Shown: in pieces, positions 1 through 6,901 of the stretch
Position numbering within the stretch: position 1 is the first letter of the stretch
Layout: the number at the start of each line of letters is the position of its first letter
From: Bacteroidota bacterium
GTDB taxonomy: Bacteria > Bacteroidota > Bacteroidia > Flavobacteriales > Flavobacteriaceae
Assembly: GCA_009936675.1 (NCBI GenBank)
Contig: JAACDY010000164.1
Span: 1-13,795 of the forward strand
Reading direction: 5' to 3'
DNA: 13,795 bases
Program-made: the position numbers and the translations under genes
The notes under the pieces: model-generated
Database searches by the model: none
Told to the model about the DNA's origin: nothing
The model's input: the letters and a program-made list of their open reading frames with translations, nothing else

Positions 1-319
1 GGATGATCAGTTTTTTGGTGTTATCCATTCGCCACGCAGAGGAATTATCGATCACCACAGTACCTGCCTCGGCAAACTTGGGTGCCCATTCCAAAGATGT
101 TGATCCGCCTGCAGAGAACAGGGCAAGGTCGGGTTTCATGGAAACGGCTGTTTCTAGTCCTATTACTTCGTGGGAATTACTCCCAATAACAATTTTTTTA
201 CCCACAGACCTCTCTGAAGCGACGAGAATCAATTCTGAATACGGGAAATTTCTCTCTGACAGGATCTGAAGCATTACCTCTCCGACCATTCCTGTTGCAC
301 CAACAACTGCTAATTTCAT
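1..319 (-). CDS. asd: Aspartate-semialdehyde dehydrogenase, N-terminal part (runs off the window)
   Basis: Reduces aspartyl phosphate to aspartate semialdehyde with NADPH, the branch point to lysine/diaminopimelate, threonine and methionine. The 106 visible codons begin at an ATG (317-319) and read MKLAVVGATGMVGEVM, a Rossmann-fold start with the GATGxVG dinucleotide-binding loop at residues 7-13. Further in are the family segments SAGGSTS and VIDNSSAWRMD (roughly residues 69-100). The catalytic cysteine lies beyond the window edge, so completeness cannot be judged. A good Bacteroidota promoter lies just upstream (336-365), so it need not depend on alr, which is transcribed in the same direction 108 bases upstream. 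Diaminopimelate made through this step and D-alanine from alr both feed peptidoglycan, which may explain the proximity (inference). Confidence 0.93.
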   Translation of the reverse strand, partial: MKLAVVGATGMVGEVMLQILSERNFPYSELILVASERSVGKKIVIGSNSHEVIGLETAVSMKPDLALFSAGGSTSLEWAPKFAEAGTVVIDNSSAWRMDNTKKLII

Positions 320-335
320 GGATTAAAATTTTTGG

Positions 336-365
336 CAAAATTAAGCTTTATGCCAATGCCCACAA
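336..365 (-). promoter_or_regulatory. Bacteroidota-type promoter for asd
   Basis: On the minus strand, 343-336 reads TAATTTTG, an exact match to the Bacteroidota -7 element TAnnTTTG. A TTG at 365-363 lies 19 bases upstream, the usual place of the -33 element. Transcription would start near position 330, giving a leader of roughly 10 bases before the ATG at 319. The rest of the 320-427 gap holds a run of T residues (375-383) and no convincing terminator hairpin. Confidence 0.55.
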
Positions 366-427
366 CTTCAATGGTTTTTTTTTCAAAATGCGAACAAACT
401 GTTTGATTTATAACAGATGTTGCTAAA

Positions 428-1516
428 TCAAGTTTTTAGGACTCTTGGAATACGATTTCCTGAAGCTGTAAGCAGTTCATAGGAGATGGTTCCAGCATTT
501 TCTGCCAGCTCATCTGCCCTGATCCCAGCTCCGAGGATTACTACTTCGCTCCCTTCGTTGCAGGGAATGTCACCAATGTCTACCATGAACATATCCATAC
601 AAACATTGCCAACTATATGAGCTTTCTGTCCATTGATCAATACCCATCCTTTCCCATGGCCGTATTGCCTCGAAAAGCCATCTGCATGACCGATAGGTAA
701 AACGGCTACACGAGTGTTTTTGGATGCTTTCCAACCACAATTGTAACCTACGGTTTCTCCCGAAGTGATATGGTGAATTTGGGTAATCTTTGTCTTGAGT
801 TGGGCAATCGGTTGAAGGGTTTTGTTCCATTCTGGATGGTTGGCGAAGCCATACAATCCAAGTCCAATTCTTACCCAATCCAAATGATATTCAGGATAGT
901 TGAAAACCCCTGAGGTATTCAAAAGATGAAATTCGGGCTTTTGGTTTGAAGCTTGACTGTGTTTGTTCATGATTTGTTTAAAAAGGGAAATTTGATTTTC
1001 TGTCTTCTCGTTTGGTTTTGGAGCTTCTGTTTGAGCCAAATGGCTGTAAACGGATTTGACGTTAAAAGAAGAATCGTCTAATTGTTCCATAACCCAGCCT
1101 GCTTCCCTAGGATGAAACCCAATGCGGTTCAAACCAGTATTGTACTTTATGTGGATGGGGTAGGCCGATTTTTTTTCTTCGCTAAGAGCTTCTTTAAACT
1201 TTTTCCCACTCCTTTTGCTGTACCACACCGGTTCAATATTATGAAGGATAATGTCTCTAAAACCTTCAACTTGTGGATAAAATACCATCAAAGGGATTTC
1301 AATCCCATATTCTCTCAGTTCTACTGCCTCTTGGGTATAGGCAACTGCTAAAGCTTCTACTCCCAAGTCAACTAATTGTTTAGCAATGAGCCCAGATAGG
1401 CTACCATAGGCATTGGCCTTGACAACCCCTATCATCTTGGAATGATGATTCAATCTCCTTCTGAGAGAACTATAGTTTTGTTCTAACTTTTTTAAATCAA
1501 TTTCAAGAAGGGTCAA
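428..1516 (-). CDS. alr: Alanine racemase (PLP-dependent), TTG start
   Basis: Interconverts L- and D-alanine for peptidoglycan. At 362 residues it has the full family length. The N-terminal TIM-barrel domain carries the PLP lysine in VVKANAYG (K33). The conserved segment YNTGLNRIGF (125-134) corresponds to the usual DTGMxRxGF, with R131 in the position that contacts PLP. The C-terminal domain carries the second catalytic residue, a tyrosine, in ETVGYNCG (Y258), then PIGHADGFSR and VGNVCMDMFMVD. The start is TTG at 1516: an in-frame TAA lies at 1532-1534, none of the five codons between is a start, and the next ATG (M28) would leave almost nothing before the PLP lysine. The TTG shares bases with the tdk stop (TTGA), so translation is probably coupled to tdk. 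Stop is TGA at 428-430. Confidence 0.95.
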   Translation of the reverse strand: MTLLEIDLKKLEQNYSSLRRRLNHHSKMIGVVKANAYGSLSGLIAKQLVDLGVEALAVAYTQEAVELREYGIEIPLMVFYPQVEGFRDIILHNIEPVWYSKRSGKKFKEALSEEKKSAYPIHIKYNTGLNRIGFHPREAGWVMEQLDDSSFNVKSVYSHLAQTEAPKPNEKTENQISLFKQIMNKHSQASNQKPEFHLLNTSGVFNYPEYHLDWVRIGLGLYGFANHPEWNKTLQPIAQLKTKITQIHHITSGETVGYNCGWKASKNTRVAVLPIGHADGFSRQYGHGKGWVLINGQKAHIVGNVCMDMFMVDIGDIPCNEGSEVVILGAGIRADELAENAGTISYELLTASGNRIPRVLKT

Positions 1517-2139
1517 GATTTTTTCTTTTTGTTATTCTTTTTTGATTCCTTTTTTAGGTTTCGCTTGGTTGAAGCCTTAAAGAATGCAGCCCTGCTAAGG
1601 GGTTCGTAATCGTCTTTTTCACCCAATAGAACTAAGTCCTCTTGATCTGATTTTCTATGACTGTATTGAGCCAAATTACCCGTTTGAGTACAAATGGCAT
1701 GTACTTTTGTAACATATTCGGCTGTAGCCATTAATGCGGGCATGGGACCAAAAGGATTTCCTTGATAATCCATATCCAGTCCTGCCACAATCACCCGCAT
1801 ACCGCGGTTGGCCAAATCATTGCAAACTTCCACAATCTCATCATCAAAAAATTGAGCCTCGTCAATGCCCACCACTTGGCAGTCATTGGCTAAAATGGGA
1901 ATATTCGCTGCGGCAGGAACCGAGCTTGAAGGAAACTGATTCGAATCGTGGGAGGTAACCATCTGATCGTCATAGCGATTGTCAATGGCTGGTTTAAAAA
2001 TCTCTATTTTTTGATTGGCGAATTGGGCGCGTTTGAGTCGCCGAATCAACTCCTCTGTTTTTCCTGAAAACATAGAACCACAGATCACTTCGATCCATCC
2101 AAATTGTTCCTTGTGGTTTAGGGGATTTTCTAAAAACAT
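1513..2139 (-). CDS. tdk: Thymidine kinase (type II, without zinc-ribbon cysteines)
   Basis: Phosphorylates thymidine to dTMP in nucleoside salvage. I chose the ATG at 2139 (208 residues, beginning MFLENPLNHKEQFGW) over an in-frame TTG at 2157, because the likely promoter box at 2159-2166 would put the transcript start downstream of that TTG. Visible motifs are the P-loop GSMFSGKT (21-28), the catalytic glutamate in GIDEAQFF (E94), AGLDMDYQGNPFG (119-131), and the thymidine-binding lasso region ending at YSHRK. The family's structural zinc site normally has four cysteines; here only C150 remains, with T153, S182 and A185 at the other places. I believe this is shared by Flavobacteria and not decay. 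The C-terminus is a lysine-rich tail (about 192-208). It overlaps alr by 4 bases. Confidence 0.95.
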   Translation of the reverse strand: MFLENPLNHKEQFGWIEVICGSMFSGKTEELIRRLKRAQFANQKIEIFKPAIDNRYDDQMVTSHDSNQFPSSSVPAAANIPILANDCQVVGIDEAQFFDDEIVEVCNDLANRGMRVIVAGLDMDYQGNPFGPMPALMATAEYVTKVHAICTQTGNLAQYSHRKSDQEDLVLLGEKDDYEPLSRAAFFKASTKRNLKKESKKNNKKKKS

Positions 2140-2158
2140 TTTGTAATTTACAGTCAAA

Positions 2159-2166
2159 CAAAGGTA
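2159..2166 (-). promoter_or_regulatory. Probable -7 box for tdk-alr
   Basis: The minus strand reads TACCTTTG from 2166 to 2159, an exact match to TAnnTTTG. No TTG is seen at the expected -33 distance, so the promoter is either weak or incorrectly assigned. The transcript would begin near 2152-2154, leaving about 15 bases before the tdk ATG. This supports the ATG at 2139 over the TTG at 2157. Confidence 0.4.
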
Positions 2167-2197
2167 TTAAAAACAAAGCGTTGTAATAGTATAATTT

Positions 2198-2851
2198 ATG
2201 CCCAATAAAATCCATCAACAACTCCAACAACTGGCGAAAGAAATTTTGGAGATGGAAGAACCTTATAAATATCAAAAGATTTACGATGCAACTTTATTAC
2301 TCTTCGAATGCCTGATCTTAGTCAAAAATGCAGAGGGATTTAACAAAGATTTTTGGGAAGATTTAGAAACTAATTTTGATCAGGCCGTGGATTTTATCAA
2401 AGTTGAGTCGGAGTCTAATTCGGCTCAGAAAAACTTCAATGAGCGCGAAGAATTGCCCCTCATTATGGATACCATTAAGGAAATTGTCAAAGAAATTCCC
2501 GAAACAAACCCTTCTGTAGCCGATATATTACAAGAAAACAGCAAAGCGTTGTCTTTTGAGCGCAAAGAAGAGGCTCCTGCAATTGAAAAAGAAGTACAAA
2601 AGAATTTGAATGATAAGTTTTCAAAAGGATTTCAAATAGATTTAAACGATCGATTGGCATTTATCAAACATCTCTTTGATCAAAACGCCAATGACTATCA
2701 ACGCGCCATTTCTCAAATTGCCACTCTAGAATCTTGGGAGCAGGCACAAAAATTCATATTGGAAATGATTAAGCCCGATTACAATTATTGGGAAGGAAAA
2801 GAGCCCTATGAAATTCGTTTTTTGAAAATTGTAGAAAATAATTTTCAATAG
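2198..2851 (+). CDS. Hypothetical protein, acidic, two-part helical
   Basis: I do not recognise a characterised family. The 217-residue product has no signal peptide and no membrane segment, so it is probably cytoplasmic. It appears to have three parts: an N-terminal helical block (about 1-70, with KYQKIYDATLLLFECLILV at its core), a charged low-complexity linker (about 71-145, rich in E, K and N), and a C-terminal block (about 147-217) that looks conserved, with LNDRLAFIKHLF, DYQRAISQIATLESWEQA and IKPDYNYWEGKE. I recall similar C-termini in uncharacterised Flavobacteria proteins, but cannot confirm it here. It starts at ATG, diverges from tdk across a 58-base gap, and lies 29 bases before rsmI on the same strand, so it may be co-transcribed with rsmI and recJ. 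Stop is TAG. Confidence 0.8.
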   Translation: MPNKIHQQLQQLAKEILEMEEPYKYQKIYDATLLLFECLILVKNAEGFNKDFWEDLETNFDQAVDFIKVESESNSAQKNFNEREELPLIMDTIKEIVKEIPETNPSVADILQENSKALSFERKEEAPAIEKEVQKNLNDKFSKGFQIDLNDRLAFIKHLFDQNANDYQRAISQIATLESWEQAQKFILEMIKPDYNYWEGKEPYEIRFLKIVENNFQ

Positions 2852-2880
2852 TATTTGCATGATATGAACGACCAAAAAGA

Positions 2881-3558
2881 ATGGGGGAGCTTTTTTTAGT
2901 ACCAACACCGATAGGTAATTTGGGAGACATGACCTATAGGGCAGTAGCCACTCTAAAGGAGGTAGATTTGATCTTGGCAGAGGACACCCGAACCAGTGGT
3001 AAGTTGCTGAATCATTATCAAATTAGCACCCCGATGCAGGCTTTCCACATGCATAACGAACATAGAAAGTTGGGGGAAGTAGGAGCAAAATTGAGTTCAG
3101 GAATGCAGATCGCACTTATATCTGATGCCGGTACTCCTGGTATTTCAGACCCCGGTTTTCTTTTGGTTCGTGAGGCTTTATCCCTCGACATAAAAGTAAG
3201 CTGCTTGCCAGGGCCCACTGCCATGATCCCCGCTTTGGTTCAAAGTGGTATGGCTTGTGATCGGTTTGTTTTTGAAGGATTTTTACCACCCAAAAAAGGA
3301 AGAAATAAACGCTTGGAAAAGCTTAGGGATGAAAACCGTACCCTAATTTTTTATGAATCTCCACACAAGCTGCTCAAAACCCTAACTCAATTTTCTGAAA
3401 TTTTTGGTCCTGAGCGAGGGGTTTCTGTTTCGAGAGAACTTTCAAAAATGTTCGAAGAAACCTTTAGAGGAACTCTTAACGAAGCCCTAAATCATTTTAA
3501 TGCCCAGCTCCCCAAAGGAGAGTTTGTAATTTGCGTAGCTGGGTCTCAAAAGAAATAA
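2881..3558 (+). CDS. rsmI: 16S rRNA (cytidine-1402-2'-O)-methyltransferase
   Basis: Methylates the ribose of C1402 in the 16S rRNA decoding centre using S-adenosylmethionine. The 225-residue protein has the tetrapyrrole-methylase fold. Motifs in order are VPTPIGNLGDMTYRA near residue 7, LAEDTRTSGKLL near 33, the SAM-loop segment SDAGTPGISDPG near 81, PGPTAMIPAL near 111, and FEGFLPPKKGR near 131, followed by the family's FYESPHKL. It is somewhat shorter than the roughly 280-residue E. coli enzyme, as expected where the C-terminal extension is absent. The start is the ATG at 2881; nearby upstream ATGs are out of frame or reach a stop within two codons. recJ begins five bases after its TAA, so the two are almost certainly co-transcribed. 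Confidence 0.96.
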   Translation: MGELFLVPTPIGNLGDMTYRAVATLKEVDLILAEDTRTSGKLLNHYQISTPMQAFHMHNEHRKLGEVGAKLSSGMQIALISDAGTPGISDPGFLLVREALSLDIKVSCLPGPTAMIPALVQSGMACDRFVFEGFLPPKKGRNKRLEKLRDENRTLIFYESPHKLLKTLTQFSEIFGPERGVSVSRELSKMFEETFRGTLNEALNHFNAQLPKGEFVICVAGSQKK

Positions 3559-3563
3559 TCAAA

Positions 3564-5258
3564 ATGCATTGGAGTCCCAAACCCATACCCGACGAGGATA
3601 AAGTAAAGCAACTTCAACAGTTGATTGGAGTTCCTTACGAGATTGCTTGTTTATTAATTCAAAGAGGCATTGAAGATTATGATACCGCTAAATCCTTTTT
3701 TCGACCCGAGCTATCAGATCTGCACGATCCTTTTTTGATGGGGGGTATGCAACAGGCTGTAGATCGTATTTTTCAGGCTATCAATAGGGATGAAAAAATA
3801 ATGGTATATGGAGATTATGACGTTGACGGTACCACCGCAGTCGCTTTGGTATTTTCCTTTTTAAGGCAAAGTCATCCTCATTGTATCTATTATATCCCCG
3901 ATCGTTATGAGGAAGGCTATGGTGTCTCAACCAAAGGGATTGATCAGGCCAAAGCCAAAAATGTAAGCTTAATCATAGCCATGGATTGTGGGATCAAAGC
4001 CACGGATAAAGTCTCCTATGCCCAAACTTTGGGGATAGATTTTATCATCTGCGACCACCATTTACCTGGGGAAGAACTTCCGAAAGCCGTTGCCATTTTG
4101 GATCCCAAACAAGCCGACTGTCCCTATCCCTTCAAAGATTTATGTGGTTGTGGTATAGGGTTTAAGCTCATCCAAGCCCTTACCTATGAGCAGGGAGGTG
4201 TAGTGGATGATATTATTCCTTTTGTGGATTTGGTGGCTATGGCCATTGCTGCTGATATTGTTCCTATGGTAGGAGAGAACAGAATTCTTACCCATTTTGG
4301 AATTCAGCAAATTCAAGAAAATCCCAGACTAGGGATACGTTTTTTCATCAGTGAAATCAAAAGAAAAATTAACGTTTCTGATTTGGTTTTTGTCCTTGCC
4401 CCAAGAATCAATGGTGCAGGAAGGATCAAACACGGTAGTCATGCTGTGGCCTTACTTTTGTCAGAAGATAAGGATGAAGCACTTTCTCGTGCCAGAGCCA
4501 TAGAATTATTTAATAGCGAAAGAAAAGAATTAGACCAAAAAATTACGGCCCAAGCGTTGGATCAAATCAAACAAAATCAAGAGGAAGAGATGTATTCAAC
4601 AGTTGTTTTCCAACCCGATTGGCACAAAGGTGTGGTGGGGATTGTGGCTTCCCGTCTCATAGAAACCCATTATCGCCCTACGGTAGTTCTTGCAGCCTCA
4701 GGAGATCATTATACTGGTTCGGTTCGTTCGGTCAAAGGAGTGGATGTCTATCATATTTTAGCGGCCTGTAAGGAGCACATCGTTCAATTTGGGGGCCACC
4801 GTTATGCCGCCGGTTTGACGATTAAACCCGAAGATTATCTTTCTTTTAAAAAAGCTTTTGAATCTGCTGTGGAACAGCACATAACCCCCGAACAACGGAT
4901 TCCTTCTATGGGGTATGATTTGGAGATGAGCTTGAATAAAATCACGCCTAAATTCCATCGGATTATGGCACAAATGGCCCCCTTTGGTCCCGGCAATATG
5001 CGACCAGTGTTTTTGACCAAAAATTGTTTGGACGGGGGAGGGACCAAAGCTGTAGGAACTGATCAGAGTCATCTAAAACTTGAAGCAATAGACGATTCAA
5101 AAGCCAGCCTATCGGGCATTGGATTTGGGATGGCAAACCATATAAGCAAAATCAAAAGCAGAGATCTTTTTCAAATATTATATTCGGTGGATGAAAACGA
5201 ATTCAGAGGAGTGAAGAGTTTACAACTCAAACTTAAAGACCTAAGGTTCTCAAATTAA
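3564..5258 (+). CDS. recJ: Single-stranded-DNA-specific exonuclease RecJ
   Basis: A 5'-3' exonuclease on single-stranded DNA that acts in recombination (RecF pathway), mismatch repair and base-excision repair. The open frame extends upstream to a TTG at 3531 inside rsmI. The ATG at 3564 is preferred because it lies five bases after the rsmI stop and gives a normal length (564 residues). Motifs, numbered from that ATG, are YGDYDVDGT (82-90, motif I metal ligands), MDCGI (about 140), the DHH triad in ICDHHLPGEE (164-166), PRINGAGRI (280-288), and the DHHA1-domain GGHRYAAG (410-417). All metal-binding motifs look intact. Its TAA overlaps the stop codon of convergent pgi (bases TTAA at 5255-5258), leaving no room for a separate terminator. 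Confidence 0.96.
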   Translation: MHWSPKPIPDEDKVKQLQQLIGVPYEIACLLIQRGIEDYDTAKSFFRPELSDLHDPFLMGGMQQAVDRIFQAINRDEKIMVYGDYDVDGTTAVALVFSFLRQSHPHCIYYIPDRYEEGYGVSTKGIDQAKAKNVSLIIAMDCGIKATDKVSYAQTLGIDFIICDHHLPGEELPKAVAILDPKQADCPYPFKDLCGCGIGFKLIQALTYEQGGVVDDIIPFVDLVAMAIAADIVPMVGENRILTHFGIQQIQENPRLGIRFFISEIKRKINVSDLVFVLAPRINGAGRIKHGSHAVALLLSEDKDEALSRARAIELFNSERKELDQKITAQALDQIKQNQEEEMYSTVVFQPDWHKGVVGIVASRLIETHYRPTVVLAASGDHYTGSVRSVKGVDVYHILAACKEHIVQFGGHRYAAGLTIKPEDYLSFKKAFESAVEQHITPEQRIPSMGYDLEMSLNKITPKFHRIMAQMAPFGPGNMRPVFLTKNCLDGGGTKAVGTDQSHLKLEAIDDSKASLSGIGFGMANHISKIKSRDLFQILYSVDENEFRGVKSLQLKLKDLRFSN

Positions 5259-6901
5259 TTCCTGAATTTTTTGTAAAACTTAATTAGCCCTTGAGTTGAG
5301 GGATCGTGGTGGTCCATTTGTTCTTTGTCGAAATCATTTAGGATGTTATTGGCCAACTGTTTGCCCAATTCCACCCCCCATTGGTCGTAGCTAAAGATAT
5401 TCCAGATGATTCCCTGAACAAAGATTCTGTGTTCGTATAATGCGATGAGAGACCCTAAGTTGGCGGGGGTGAGTTGTTCGATAAAAAGGGTATTAGAGGG
5501 GCGGTTCCCTTCAAAAACTTTAAAAGGGAGCAGTGCCTCGATTTGTTCTGGAGATTTTCCCTGTTGGGTCAGTTCCTCTCTTACGGTTTTGGCATTTTTA
5601 CCTTGCATCAAGGCCTGGGTTTGTGCGAAAAAATTGGACATCAATTTATCCTGATGATCGTTCCCATCGTGGAGGGGTTTGGCAAAGCCAATAAAGTCTG
5701 CAGGAATCATCTTTGTGCCTTGGTGCATCAATTGGAAGAAAGCGTGTTGGGCGTGGGTACCCGATGCTCCCCAAATGACATTACCGGTTTGATAATTAAC
5801 CGGATGACCGTTTCGGTCAACTCCTTTTCCATTACTTTCCATGATGGCTTGTTGGAGGTAGGCGGGAAGATTCTTCAGGTATTGAGAATAGGGAATGATG
5901 GCTTCGGTTTCTACTCCCCAAAAGTTATTGTACCACACAGTAATCAACGCGAAAAGAACAGGCATATTTTCTTTGAAATCAGCGGTGCGAAAGTGCTGAT
6001 CCATCTTTCCAGCTCCTTGGAGTAAAGCTTCAAAATTCTTTGGGCCTACGGCCAAACAGATTGAGAGACCAACAGCGCTCCATAAAGAAAAACGACCTCC
6101 AACCCAATCGTTCATAGGGAAGATATTTTGGGCTGCAATTCCAAATTCGGTTACTTTTTCCAAGTTGGTCGAAACTGCGATAAAGTGATTGCTGATCGCC
6201 GATTCAGGGGCGTGATTTAGAAACCATTTTCTAAGGGTACTGGCATTGCTTAGTGTTTCTTGGGTGGTAAAAGTTTTTGACACAATTACAAATAGGGTCG
6301 TTTCCGGATCAACTTTTTTGATCACTTCTTCCACATGATCGCCTTCAACGTTGGAAACAAAAGTCAATTGGAGGTGATTGCTATAAAACTCAAGTGCTTC
6401 GGTCACCATTGCAGGGCCTAAATCCGACCCACCAATTCCGATATTGACCACATGCTCGATGGCTTTCCCCGTATGTCCTTTCCACGCTCCAGAAATTACT
6501 TGGTCGGCAAAATCAAACATTTGTTTTTTGACTTCTTCGATTTTTGGGGTAATATTTTTCCCATCAACGGTTAATGAAGAGGGACTGAGCTGCCTCAGTG
6601 CGGTGTGGAGTACGGCTCTGTCTTCGGTCTCGTTGATCTTTCCACCATCAAAATAGGCCTCAATGGCTTGATTGAGTCCGGATTCTTCGGCCACAGATAT
6701 CAGCAGGTCTAAGGTCTCCTGATCGAGGAGATTTTTGGAGTAATCCACATAAAAGGATTCCCATTGAAGGGAAAGTTTTTTTACTCTTTCAGTATCCTCA
6801 GCAAAGTAGTCTGTGATCTTTTTTTGAGCGTTTTTTTGGAAGTTGGACTCTAGTAATTTCCAAGATTTTAGGGACAATGGGTTGTGCTTATTGAATGTCA
6901 C
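5255..6901 (-). CDS. pgi: Glucose-6-phosphate isomerase, GTG start
   Basis: Interconverts glucose 6-phosphate and fructose 6-phosphate in glycolysis and gluconeogenesis. The 548 residues match the long bacterial form. Visible are NIGIGGSDLGP (153-163), the phosphate-binding VSKTFTTQET (207-216), the signature DWVGGRFSLWSAVG (265-278), the catalytic glutamate in MESNGKG (E355), the catalytic histidine in GTHAQHAFFQL (H386), and FSYDQWGVELGKQLA near the C-terminus, which holds the catalytic lysine. The start is GTG at 6901: an in-frame TAG lies at 6914-6916 with no other good start between, and the next methionine is residue 128. The first 14 bases overlap the end of the M23 peptidase gene, suggesting co-transcription and coupled translation, although the two functions are unrelated. 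Confidence 0.96.
   Translation of the reverse strand: MTFNKHNPLSLKSWKLLESNFQKNAQKKITDYFAEDTERVKKLSLQWESFYVDYSKNLLDQETLDLLISVAEESGLNQAIEAYFDGGKINETEDRAVLHTALRQLSPSSLTVDGKNITPKIEEVKKQMFDFADQVISGAWKGHTGKAIEHVVNIGIGGSDLGPAMVTEALEFYSNHLQLTFVSNVEGDHVEEVIKKVDPETTLFVIVSKTFTTQETLSNASTLRKWFLNHAPESAISNHFIAVSTNLEKVTEFGIAAQNIFPMNDWVGGRFSLWSAVGLSICLAVGPKNFEALLQGAGKMDQHFRTADFKENMPVLFALITVWYNNFWGVETEAIIPYSQYLKNLPAYLQQAIMESNGKGVDRNGHPVNYQTGNVIWGASGTHAQHAFFQLMHQGTKMIPADFIGFAKPLHDGNDHQDKLMSNFFAQTQALMQGKNAKTVREELTQQGKSPEQIEALLPFKVFEGNRPSNTLFIEQLTPANLGSLIALYEHRIFVQGIIWNIFSYDQWGVELGKQLANNILNDFDKEQMDHHDPSTQGLIKFYKKFRN

Noticed and set aside
570..878. Open frame of 102 codons on the minus strand inside alr
   Set aside because: Shifted frame of alr; its translation resembles no protein family and alr is complete in its own frame.
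2140..2157. TTG at 2157 as the tdk start
   Set aside because: The ATG at 2139 gives the usual MFLEN-type N-terminus, and the likely promoter would start transcription downstream of this TTG.
5474..6025. Open frame of 183 codons on the plus strand inside pgi
   Set aside because: It lies opposite a well-supported pgi coding sequence, and its translation shows no family motifs; it is a shadow of pgi codon use.
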